DNA of 64,000 nucleotides from Brachypalpus laphriformis (Eukaryota > Arthropoda > Insecta > Diptera > Syrphidae), in the NCBI GenBank assembly GCA_945910035.1, contig OX246754.1, forward strand, positions 278,223,158-278,287,157. The letters run 5' to 3'. This document shows, in pieces, positions 24,601 to 33,299 of the stretch. Both the position numbers and the translations under genes were made by a program. Below the pieces are notes generated by a model. The model searched no databases, was not told the DNA's origin, and saw only the letters and a program-made list of their open reading frames with translations. Numbering within the stretch: the stretch's first letter is position 1; every line of letters starts with the position of its first letter.

Positions 24601-25581
24601 TATGTTATTCACTTAATGAATTTGAAACAATGCATTGATAATGGCCTTATTTTAACCTAAGTCCATAGAGTTTTAAAATTTAGTCAATCTAATTGGTTAG
24701 ATAAATATATTTCATTGAATACCGAACACAGAAAAAATGCTAACAATGAGTTCGAAAAAGATTTCTTTAAACTCATGAACAATAGTGTATACGGAAAGAC
24801 AATGGAAAATGTTGAAAAGCGACGCGACGTAAGAATCGTTACAAGTTGGGAAAATGAGGGGAGACGATTTGGTTGCCGAAGCTTAATCGCTAATCCAAAT
24901 TTTCATAGTCGCACCATATTTACACCAAATATGTGCGCCATTGAAATGAAGAAAGGCCAATTAGAACTTAATAAACCCATATATCTCGGCTTCACCGTAC
25001 TCGAATTATCCAAATGGCTCATGTATGATTTCCATTATGATTACATGAAACCTAAATTTAATAGCTCAATTAGGTTAAACTACATGGATACAGACTCTTT
25101 TATATACTCAATCGCTACCAATGATTTCTATGCTGATATCTATGATGATGTTATCAATTCAAACAAATCTAGATTTGACACATCTGAGTATCCTATAGAC
25201 AATCTACACAATTTTCCGCAAAGAAATGGCAAAGTACTTGGTCTTTTCAAAGACGAGGTTAATTGTCAGAAAATATCAGAGTTTATAGGACTCAGAGCAA
25301 AAATGTATTCCTTCAGCATAGATAACGGCAGGGTTACAAAAAAAGTGAAAGGTATAAAAAAGTCTGTAACTAATAACTTAGATATAAGACATTATCGAGA
25401 ATGCTTAATTAAGAAACAACATATTTATAAGCCTATGTATATATTTAGAAGTAAGTTGCACAATATTTATACACAGCACATAAACAAATTAGCTTTAAGT
25501 TATAATGATACTAAACGGTATATTTGTAGTGATGGTATTAGCACCCTAGCTTGGGGCCATCACAAAATACCAATAGATTAA
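21680..25581 (+). pseudogene. Protein-primed family-B DNA polymerase of the Polinton (intron; one nonsense codon)
   Basis: Two exons, 21680-23237 and 23303-25581, about 1,280 codons. Exon 1 starts with C2H2 zinc fingers (YRCEICEVTF..., LKCDECGAIF..., a third degenerate one), has a fourth at about 22915-22990 (HLCNGCLQRF), and ends with exonuclease motif I (YADFES). Exon 2 has an endonuclease-VII-like CxxC...DHCH...RG...CN motif, HNFSGYDCHLF (exonuclease region), YYTAPGLSWDAM, DANNLYGWAM (polymerase motif A), KLMNNSVYGKTMEN (motif B) and MDTDSF (motif C, the paired catalytic region). All catalytic boxes are intact, but TAA at 24658-24660 interrupts the frame between motifs A and B. It would replicate the element's linear DNA by protein priming. 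A polyadenylation signal follows at 25598. Confidence 0.9.
23238..23302 (+). other. 65-bp spliceosomal intron in the DNA polymerase gene
   Basis: Donor GTAAGT at 23238-23243 and acceptor TTTTTTTCTCAG ending at 23302 are near-perfect. The intron is phase 1. Removing it joins exon 1 to the frame containing the remaining polymerase motifs, whereas reading through stops at once (TAA at 23243-23245). Its size is typical of insect short introns. Confidence 0.85.
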
Positions 25582-25597
25582 GTAATTTTAATTTGTA

Positions 25598-25603
25598 AAT
25601 AAA
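25598..25603 (+). terminator. Polyadenylation signal of the polymerase gene
   Basis: AATAAA 17 bases after the stop codon, followed by an A-rich stretch. Confidence 0.5.
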
Positions 25604-25699
25604 AAAGAAAAAAGAAAAAAAATAGTTTTTTTATTTTTATTAACTTCACAAACCACTTTGCAGAGCGCAGCATTTGTTGTGATATAAACATTTCTCTTC

Positions 25700-26216
25700 C
25701 TTGGGATCAGGGCTGCCGAAGTGACTACTAAGGGAATATTCGTACTCCCGCACTCCTCTCATCATGATTTTACTTCCTTTAAAACATTTAGATTTTTGTT
25801 CAAACAGATACGTACTAATTTGCGTATTTTGTTTATTAAATCGTACTTTGTTAACCGTTCGATGCCAAGAAAGGTCTTAGACAAGGTGACGCGCTATCAT
25901 ACGCTCTCTTTAATGTAATACTAGAACGAATTCTACGAAACTCACTTCACAAGCCAACACAACAACAACTACTCGCTTACGCCGATGACATTGACTCAGT
26001 CGGAGCTGGCTGGAGAGGTTTGTTGGTTGAGGCCCAGGTCCACCTCGGACTGTAGCGCCACCTAAGTAAGTAAGTAATGAAGATATATTTTTAAATGATT
26101 TACATGTTTGGTTTGCAATGTTTGTCTTTTGTACTCCCCTTGGACAAAAAATACTCCCCTGTGAACTTCTAAAATACTCCCATTAATAAATTTAAAATGG
26201 TAGCCCTGCTTGGGAT
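25700..26216. mobile_element. Non-autonomous hAT element inside the Polinton, 8-bp target duplication
   Basis: The element spans 25708-26208 (501 bp). It starts CAGGGCTGCCGAA and ends with the complement of CAGGGCTACCATT, typical hAT terminal inverted repeats. It is flanked by perfect CTTGGGAT repeats at 25700-25707 and 26209-26216, the 8-bp duplication expected of hAT. It encodes no transposase. Its middle is a fragment of RTE family A, so it either captured that fragment or was itself a target. Confidence 0.85.
25855..26078 (+). mobile_element. RTE family A fragment with internal deletion (copy 4)
   Basis: About 225 bp inside the hAT element. It begins at the reverse-transcriptase motif B region (KVLDKVTRYH/RQGDAL equivalent), reaches YADDID near 25978-25995, then jumps directly to the 3' terminal block GGTTGAGGCCCAGGTCCACC and the (TAAG)n tail at 26063-26078. 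The central deletion and lack of a 5' part make it non-functional. Confidence 0.8.
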
Positions 26217-26507
26217 AGAGAAACATAGATGGCATCGCGGAATATTTCATGTTGGAATCGAGGGGTCATATTTCCGAATTGGATTGTTGGGAGCGAGGTG
26301 TCATATTTCAGAACTTGAATTGGAATCCATAGATGGACTATCGAGTGCTGTTTATGTTTTTGATGGCGGACCGAGGTTTTGTATGTTTACAAAGAAAAGA
26401 AGTGTTTAGTTTCAGCATTGCGACTGGATGATTGTTTTGATTCTGAAGTAAACTTCTGAGTTTTGACTAATTTTTTCTGCAAACCTCATCGGGAAGGAAA
26501 AATTACA

Positions 26508-27850
26508 GATCTGGGCTACGAGTCAGGCAGATTCATAGCTGTGTGTTTATTCTTGAATGCTGACCTTAAGTTTGTCAATGTTTATCCCATAGGAAATACT
26601 GTGCAGTATAAATGTTTATCTGTTGCTGTTCCGTAAAAAAAAGTATAATATGAGTAAAGAGGATGACATAAGGGAAAACAAAAATCTGGACTTCTTCTTC
26701 CTTTTATCAGCGAGGCTATGATCCGAAAACAAGGGATCACAGCCCTCCCACTTCACTGCATTTCTACTGATCCGCCTGTGGGGTTCGCCTGTGGACTATG
26801 TGAGTTAAATTCATTTGTTTGCTATTCGGTAAAAAAAAAAATCGAATTTTATTTCTATTGATCTGTGTGTGCGTGACGTCATCGGGGGTTGGAGCTTGGA
26901 TTGGTTGGATTGGCGAAATTGACTTATTCCAGGAAATTGGTATCGGATTCCACAGATGGGCTATGTTTGCTTAGAGGAGATTTTTAATTTTTTTATTTCA
27001 ATTGATCTCTGTATATATGTACGATCATATTTTAGAGAATAATTTGATTTAATTGCCAGTAAATAGCTAGGCCATTGATCATTTGCTAGAGTGAGAAGGG
27101 CTACATGGATGCTACAGTGGCTGGGGGTGATAAGAATTTGAGAAAAGTTCTGGACTGTTTATTCTTGAATGCTGACCCTGAGTTAGTAAATGATTATCCC
27201 ATAGTAAATACTGTGCACTACAAATGCTGCTGTTGTTCCTGTTCCATAAAGAAAAAAGTATGATATGAGTAAAGAAGATGACATAAGAAAAAAAAAATAA
27301 AAATCTGGACTATGTGAGTCAAATTGATTTGTTTGCTGCTCGGTAGAGAAAAAATAAAAGAAATAAATGTATGATATGACTAAAGAGGATGATATAAGGA
27401 AGGAATAAAAAAAAATCTGGACTCTGTGAATCAAACTGCTTGTTTATTCTTAAACATCAGACTTGAGTTAGTAATTTTAATGTGAGATATAGAATATTGA
27501 GGTAGGTTAGCTCTTTAAAGGAAATAAATAAATAAAAAGGTGCCGTACAATAGTTAATGTTTTATCAGAGCAGAGCTAAAAATATTGAAACAAACAGGTG
27601 AAGTGGAGAGTGATTTAAGGGTTTTTAAGGAGTAAAAGGTTATTAATACAAAGTCTCTATTTAAGCTCGTGGGATAGATTAAAATCTTACGGATAGAATT
27701 TTTCAATAAACCAACTAATGCGGAATGTTCTAAGATGGAGCATAATCTTGCTCCTATGAGAATCTTTAATGGCAAGTTAAGCATCGTCTTTAATGATTTC
27801 CTTCAGTAAGGAGGTTTATGCAATGCAGTCACAAATATTCAAGGTCAAAT
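26508..27850 (+). repeat. Polinton inner inverted-repeat arm, left copy
   Basis: Pairs in inverted orientation with 33290 down to about 32090. On the right side this inner segment is continuous with the outer arm, separated by only about 20 bp. On the left, 5.2 kb with the polymerase gene and the hAT element lies between. It contains degenerate tandem units, each with TGTTTATTCTTGAATGCTGA, then GAGTAAAGAGGATGACATAAG and CTATGTGAGTCAAATTGATT, at about 26545, 27158 and 27430, which also occur in the outer arm at about 20838. Indels distinguish the two arms, e.g. about 110 extra bases near 27110-27215. Confidence 0.8.
26690..26802 (-). mobile_element. RTE family C 3' tail inserted in the Polinton arm
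   Basis: About 110 bp on the minus strand, identical in arrangement to the 3' untranslated block of RTE-C at 14757-14869, starting (on the plus strand) with CTTCTTCTTCC and ending with CGCCTGTGGGGTTCGCCTG. The right arm of the Polinton lacks it at the equivalent site, so it is an extremely 5'-truncated insertion. The flanks TCTGGA and TGTGGA look like a short, imperfect target duplication. Confidence 0.75.
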
Positions 27851-28066
27851 AAGACCGAGTTTATTTAATTTGCAGCAAGGTTCATCCAATGGATTAATTC
27901 CTTGATCTCCTCTAGCCAGACGTTTTTTCAATTTAGTTCCAGGCCAACAGAAATTATATGAGGGGAGATGTAATTCAATTGGCAACTTGTTGATTAAGGA
28001 ATTTACCAATCCACGCCCTTTGGCTGATCTTTTAAAACTTAGGGGTTTCACTTTATGATCAATCAT
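27845..28066 (-). pseudogene. Phospholipase-A2-like minor capsid gene remnant of the Polinton
   Basis: A 73-codon minus-strand ORF from ATG at 28066. Visible are GRGLVNSLINKLP, then YNFCWPGTKL, RLARGDQGINPLD and CC. This resembles the start of the phospholipase-A2 domain found in parvovirus capsid proteins and in some Polinton/adintovirus-like minor capsid proteins: a YxxCGPG calcium loop, then a DxxCxxHD catalytic helix. The loop Gly is Trp here and the His-Asp pair is missing. The frame is cut where the inner inverted-repeat arm begins, so the repeat seems to have overrun the gene. The identification rests on motifs recalled from the family and should be treated as probable. Confidence 0.5.
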
Positions 28067-28161
28067 TTATATAACCTTCTTATTGCATGGACAGAGCAAT
28101 TCTGAATTCCCTGACTATAAAATACCTTCTTTTATAGTGATTGGATTCATTCGACGTTAGT
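28067..28161. promoter_or_regulatory. Divergent promoter between PLA2-like and ATPase genes
   Basis: The 95-bp space between two divergent start codons holds a plus-strand TATAAAAT (28116-28123) and a minus-strand TATAAAAG (complement at 28129-28136). They sit 46 bp and about 65 bp from their respective ATGs, a compact bidirectional promoter. Confidence 0.6.
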
Positions 28162-28848
28162 ATGCGGCTCATTAAACAACTAGACTGTATTAAAGTGCAG
28201 AACTTTGATAGAAAAATTGTCGAGAAGAAGAAGAAGAAACATGGGGCATTATTTCCAGATAGTATTCGAGGAATAATTGTGGGTCCATCAAATTGTGGAA
28301 AAACAAATGTCATGTTAAGCATTCTCCTCGATGCTAATGGTTTGAAATTTCAAAACCTTTACATATACTCAACGTCTTTGCATCAACCAAAGTATGCATA
28401 ATTGAGAAAGCTAATAAAGACAATCAAGGGAATGGAATACAACGAATTTTCAAATAATTGTGAAATTATTGAGCCTTTAAAAGCAAAACTAAATTCTTTA
28501 TTCATATTTGATGATGTGGCGTGCGCTAAACAAAACAACATTGGAGAATATTTTTGCATGGGTCGACATAACGATGTGGATAGCTTCTACTTGTGCCAGT
28601 CGTATACGCATATACCGAAACATTTGATACGAGACAATGCAAACTATATAATTATTTTCAAGCAGGATGAACTTAATCTGAAGCATATATACAATGATCA
28701 TATAAATTCCGATATGACATTTAATCAGTTCAGAGAATTGTGCGCAAAATGCTGGAAAGATGCATATGGATTCTTGGTTATTAACAAGGATTGCAATATA
28801 GAAAAAGGGCGCTATAATAAATCATTTAAGGAAACTGTAACTATATAA
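28162..28848 (+). pseudogene. A32-type packaging ATPase of the Polinton, one nonsense codon
   Basis: A 228-codon frame, the usual size of FtsK/HerA-superfamily genome-packaging ATPases of Polintons and related DNA viruses. Walker A is GPSNCGKT (28282-28305) and Walker B is LFIFDDVA (28498-28521). YLCQSYTHIPKHL follows, with Gln in the sensor position expected for this group. I chose the ATG at 28162 (MRLIKQL) because the upstream TTG has no support and the TATA box lies 46 bp before it. TAA at 28399-28401 breaks the frame between the Walker motifs. Otherwise the same frame stays open to 28848. Confidence 0.85.
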
Positions 28849-28894
28849 AGAGCTCAGTCATCAATCAACTTTGGAATCGAGCGGTCGCAACTGT

Positions 28895-29065
28895 TCAGTT
28901 TAATACTGCCCAGTTTAATACTGCCCAGTTTGATACTGCCCTGTTTGATACTGCCCAGTTTGATACTGCCCTTTTTGATACTGCCCAGTTTGATACTGCC
29001 CAGTTTAATACTGCCCTGTTTGATACTGCCCAGTTTGATACTGCCCAGTTCGATACTGCCTAGTT
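28895..29065. repeat. 15-bp minisatellite, about 11 copies
   Basis: Tandem array of CAGTTTGATACTGCC with few substitutions (GAT/AAT; CAG/CTG/CTT). The period is a multiple of three, so the minus strand reads as a pentapeptide repeat (LGSIK), but no promoter or start supports translation. It separates the ATPase from the next gene. Confidence 0.85.
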
Positions 29066-29088
29066 TGGAGCCGACATAATTCTCAAAT

Positions 29089-30038
29089 ATGGAACTCAAT
29101 GAAGATTTACTTAAGGAACTTATAAAAACTAAAAATATTTTAAAGAGAAAATATAGGCTTCTCAAAAGTGGACAAATCATGGAGGAGACGGGAATTGAAA
29201 AAACATTTAAACCCATAGTTGAACCCTTAAAAGAAATCGCCAAAAATGTCAAACGTCGAAATACAGCCGAGAATGATTAATAGCAAAAGTAAAGACTCGA
29301 AGAAAGTTGCAATTCCAAAGTCCTCCTCCAGAAGAAGAAAAAGAAAAACATATTCATTCTCCAGAATCAATCATTCAGCCAGTGAGGACGACGGCGATGA
29401 CCACGGTTGATAAAGATGTTTCATTTAGAACTCCCGAAAATTTCGATGTTGCTAATCTTGATCAAAGTACTCCATATAAAACAACATGGTCATCGCCAGC
29501 AGAATCGAATTTGGATAACATCTATGGTCCATATTTCGATGTACAATCAAATTCAACAAAACTGGGCAGATCGAGTTTTGTAATTAATGAACAAATGAAC
29601 TTCGCTATTGATGGTGAAATCTTCCCCGGAACAGAGGGTATTTATGAACTAATTTTTCGGAAAAAAACCCAGAAAAGGACGATATGCTAAGAAAGATAGA
29701 TATTGCAAAAGACGAATGTGCACATGAAAAAATATGACGGCACCTCGCAAGTTGGGGCTAACAGAGGTCATAAGTATAAACATATTATTCGACCTTTACT
29801 ACAAGGTCTAACGCCACCGCTGGAAGTCATAAAGAAAACTGGGAAAGCATACAACAATAATTTCAAAGATATGAGCTATTCTAATAATCCCGTCGAATAT
29901 GTGTATTGGAATGATCCCAATGAGCTCGTTGATAGACTAAGACTTTTAATTGCACCGCAAAATGCTGGCAATAATAATCATCAAAATGAGATAAATTCAA
30001 TTATAGAAGAGCTACGTGAAGCAAATATCATATATTAA
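29089..30038 (+). pseudogene. Polinton gene of unknown function, in three pieces
   Basis: Three consecutive open pieces probably come from one gene of about 310 codons: 29089-29280 (starts MELNEDLLKELIK, Lys-rich, likely helical, with LLKSGQIMEE), 29307-29690 (SPESIIQPVR, NLDNIYGPYF, LGRSSFVIN, IYELIF) and 29703-30038 (HKYKHIIRPLL, WNDPNELVDRLRLLIAPQ, INSIIEELREANIIY). The first is in another frame from the other two, and stops and a further shift lie near 29655-29700. I recall the WxDPNELVDRLRLL...EIxSIIEELREA region from arthropod and cnidarian Polinton-like elements, where its role is not established. No catalytic motif is visible. Confidence 0.65.
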
Positions 30039-30071
30039 GACCGGTCCTAGCACGCATAAATAAAAAGCAAA

Positions 30072-30695
30072 ATGAGTGTTGACAAGTTCGGAAGGAGTTT
30101 CAATCGGCTTCATAGCTCAACAACTGGTCCTCAAGGACCTCCTGGAGAAGGATTTAAACTATTGCCCAGTGGTGATTTTGATATGGAGGGAAAATGTCTA
30201 AATAACGTTGGGACGCCAACATCATTGCAACAAGCTGTCAACAAGGAGTACATGGTTGATTGTATAGAATTTCAAAACAAATCCATATATATTCTTCATC
30301 AGTATGTAGATAATACGATGGACACTGTTCACACAGAAATCGCAAGGAGTTTAAAACTGCACTTAAACGGATACTTTGATGCTGATCATAAAGCATTGAA
30401 GAATAATAAAGAACCAATTGATCATGATGATGTTGCAACAAAAAACTATACTGATAATCAAATTAATGAGCTATTTCATAGATGTCTTCTGGCCATGGAC
30501 GCAAAACATGAAAAAAATGAGAAAATATTACGTGCATACATCGATGAACAAAATTTGAATGTACTTGAACTGTTGAATAAGTTTAGAAACTATTTTCTCG
30601 ATATACTTGAGAAATTTAAAGAGAGTAATGATCAGAAGCTAGAAGAGAGCATTGCGGAAGTTAATAAGAAAAGAGAGAATTATCCACCTATTTAA
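30072..30695 (+). CDS. Fibre-like structural protein of the Polinton (collagen-like tract plus tail-fibre-like motifs)
   Basis: Intact 207-codon ORF starting MSVDKFGR, 34 bp after the preceding gene. Residues about 19-27 form a collagen-like tract (GPQGPPGEG). Two repeats follow of the kind found in phage tail fibres: GDFDMEGKCLNNVGTP...AVNKEYM (about 37-60) and GYFDADHKALKNNKEP...DVATKNYTD (about 100-127). They share the pattern of a flat beta segment, a N(N/K) turn, a DxxxAxxxxY(M/T) helix start. The C-terminal half (about 128-207) is charged and likely coiled coil. An attachment fibre or spike is a reasonable inference from composition only. A further 60-codon open stretch in the -1 frame runs to 30868 and may be the lost C-terminus. 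Confidence 0.6.
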   Translation: MSVDKFGRSFNRLHSSTTGPQGPPGEGFKLLPSGDFDMEGKCLNNVGTPTSLQQAVNKEYMVDCIEFQNKSIYILHQYVDNTMDTVHTEIARSLKLHLNGYFDADHKALKNNKEPIDHDDVATKNYTDNQINELFHRCLLAMDAKHEKNEKILRAYIDEQNLNVLELLNKFRNYFLDILEKFKESNDQKLEESIAEVNKKRENYPPI

Positions 30696-30868
30696 AAGAA
30701 TCGCTCGAAGAGAATTCCCATCAGCATACGCCTGAAATTCAATCTAAAATCATGTCCAATATAAATACCGGTTCGGTTTTCAACGAAATTTTACAATTTT
30801 TGAAAATCAATCAGCACACACTTCTTGAGGAGCATTACGAAGAAATCCTAAATTGTATTGCATTCTAA
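30670..30868 (+). pseudogene. Possible displaced C-terminus of the fibre-like gene
   Basis: From about 30670 the -1 frame relative to the fibre-like ORF is open to the stop at 30866-30868 and reads KESLEENSHQHTPEIQ and ILQFLKINQHTLLEEHYEE. Its charged helical composition matches the end of the fibre-like protein, so a 1-base indel near 30665-30675 is likely. There is no independent start other than ATG at 30752. Confidence 0.4.
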
Positions 30869-31109
30869 GGAGATTTGAAAATGTAACGTCCACAGAGTCT
30901 ATTCACGGATTTCATTACACCAACTGTGTTTGGTCTTCCAATACGTGTAAATTGGATCCGGATACATGTGCTTGAAAATAAAATGCTTAGAATTAAGAAA
31001 TTGATGTCTCTGTATAATAAACTACAAATAAAATAAAAGAAATTATATAAAAGAACATGTTTTTTTGCTTTTGCATTCATAATTGTATACGATGAGTAAG
31101 CGCAATGAC

Positions 31110-32006
31110 ACTACAAATACAAGTGTTGGGATACAAATACAAATGTTGGGATACAAATACAAGTGTTGGGCTACAAATACAAGTGTTGGGATACAAATAC
31201 AAGTGTTGGGATACAAATACAAGTGTTGGGCTACAAATACAAGTGTTGGGATACAAATACAAGTGTTGGGCTACAAATACAAGTGTTGGGATACAAATAC
31301 AAGTGTTGGGCTACAAATACAAGTGTTGGGATACAAATACAAATGTTGGGCTACAAATACAAGTGTTGGGCTACAAATACAAATGTTGGGCTACAAATAC
31401 AAGTGTTGGGATACAAATACAAGTGTTGGGCTACAAATGCAAGTGTTGGGATACAAATACAAGTGTTGGGATACAAATACAAGTGTTGGGCTACAAATAC
31501 AAGTGTTGGGATACAAATACAAGTGTTGGAATACAAATACAAGTGTTGGGATACAAATACAAGTGTTGGGCTACAAATACAAGTGTTGGGATACAAATAC
31601 AAATGTTGGGCTACAAATACAAGTGTTGGGATACAAATACAAGTGTTGGGCTACAAATACAAGTGTTGGGCTACAAATACAAGTGTTGGGCTACAAATAC
31701 AAGTGTTGGGATACAAATACAAGTGTTGGGATACAAATACAAGTGTTGGGCTACAAATACAAGTGTTGGGCTACAAATACAAGTGTTGGGATACAAATAC
31801 AAGTGTTGGGATACAAATACAAGTGTTGGCCACAAATACAAGTGTTGGGATACAAATACAAGTGTTGGGCTACAAATACAAGTGTTGGCCACAAATACAA
31901 GTGTTGGGATACAAATACAAGTGTTGGGCTACAAATACAAGTGTTGGATACAAATACAAGTGTTGGCCACAAATACAAGTGTTGGGATACAAATACAAGT
32001 GTTGGA
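31110..32006. repeat. 20-bp minisatellite, about 45 copies, inside the Polinton
   Basis: Tandem array of TACAAATACAAGTGTTGGG(A/C). One position alternates A or C almost freely, occasional units have AAATGTT for AAGTGTT, and several units near the right end (31828-31980) have lost one or more bases. Because 20 is not a multiple of three, each frame reads the same 20-residue period (YKYKC, TNTSVG, IQIQVLG). No frame contains a stop, so all three forward frames stay open for over 300 codons. It lies between the fibre-like gene and the right inverted-repeat arm. I treat the long ORFs as by-products of the repeat. Confidence 0.9.
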
Positions 32007-32089
32007 TGGGGAAGTTATTGAGACATTACCCAAGCGTACAGTATCTAAATATACAGTATATTGCGTAGGTTTATCACCGATCAAATGAA

Positions 32090-33290
32090 AAAATTAATTC
32101 ATTATTTGACTTTGAATATTTGTGACGGCATTGCGTTAACCTTATTACTGAAGGAAATCACTAAAGACGATGCTTTAGTTGCCATTAAAGAATCCCTTAG
32201 GAGCATAATCTTTCTTAGAACATTCCTCATTAGTTAGTTTATTTAAAAATTCTATACGTAAGAGATAATTCATTAAATTTATCCCACGAGCTTAAATAAT
32301 CATAAAGAAAGACGTCCCGTCTTTTGATTAAGTCCATGCTTTGATACTTGCAAAAAACGAGACTTTGCATTAATCATCTTTTACTCCTTAACAACCCCTA
32401 AGTTACCTTCCACTTCACCTGTTTGTTTCAATATTTTTAGCTCTCCTCTGATAAAACATTAACTATTGGTCGTCACCTTTTTATTTATTTATCTCCTTTA
32501 AAGAGCTAACCTACCTCAATATTCTATATCTCACATTGAAATTACTAACTCAACTCTGGCGTTTAAGAATAAACAATCAGTTTGATTCACAGGGTCCATA
32601 TTTTTTATTCCTTCCTCTTTAGTCATATCATACATTTATTTCTTTTATTTTTTCTCTACCGAACAGCAAACAAATCAATTTGACTCACATAGCCCAGATT
32701 TTTATTTTTTTTTTCTTATGTCATCCTCTTTACTCATATCGTAGTTTTTTTCTTTATGGAACAGCAACAACAACAGTATTTGTAGTGCCATCCATGTAGC
32801 CCTTCTCACTCTAGCAAATGATCAATGGCCTAGCTATTTACTGCCAAATAAATCAAATTATTCTCTGAAATATGATCGTACATATACACAGAGATCAATT
32901 GAAATAAAAAAAATAAAAAATCTCCTCTAAGCAATCATAGCCCATCTGTGGAATCCGATACCAATTTCCTGGAATTAGTCAATTTCGCCAATCCAACCAA
33001 TCTAAGCTCCAACCCCCGATGACGTCACGCACACACAGATCAATAGAAATAAAATTCCAATTTTTTTTTCTACCGAATAGCAAACAAATCTGTTTGACTC
33101 ACATAGTCCACATTTTTGTTTTCCCTTATGTCATCCTCTTTACTCATATTATACTTTTTTTACGGAACAGCAACAGATAAACATTTATACTGCACAGTAT
33201 TTCCTATGGGATAAACATTTACTAACTCAAGGTCAGCATTCAAGAATAAACACACAGCTATGAATCTGCCTGATTCGTAGCCCAGAGCTC
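32090..33290 (-). repeat. Polinton inner inverted-repeat arm, right copy
   Basis: Inverted copy of 26508-27850. It lacks the RTE-C insertion and about 110 bp present on the left but has extra bases near 32320-32370. It includes GACTCACATAG...ATGTCATCCTCTTTACTCAT units at about 32690, 33110 and 33580, the complement of the left-arm units. It continues into the outer arm with only about 20 bp between. Confidence 0.8.
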
Positions 33291-33299
33291 TTCTCAAAT

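Noticed and set aside
28854..29252. Minus-strand ORF of 132 codons with LGSIK repeats
   Set aside because: It is generated by the 15-bp minisatellite and runs antisense to the start of a Polinton gene.
28895..32006. CRISPR-like repeat array
   Set aside because: Both arrays are head-to-tail minisatellites with no spacers between units, in a eukaryotic transposon.
31083..32088. Three overlapping plus-strand ORFs of 301-327 codons and matching minus-strand ORFs
   Set aside because: They are produced by a 20-bp tandem repeat that contains no stop in any frame. No frame has a distinct promoter, domain or conserved non-repeat part.
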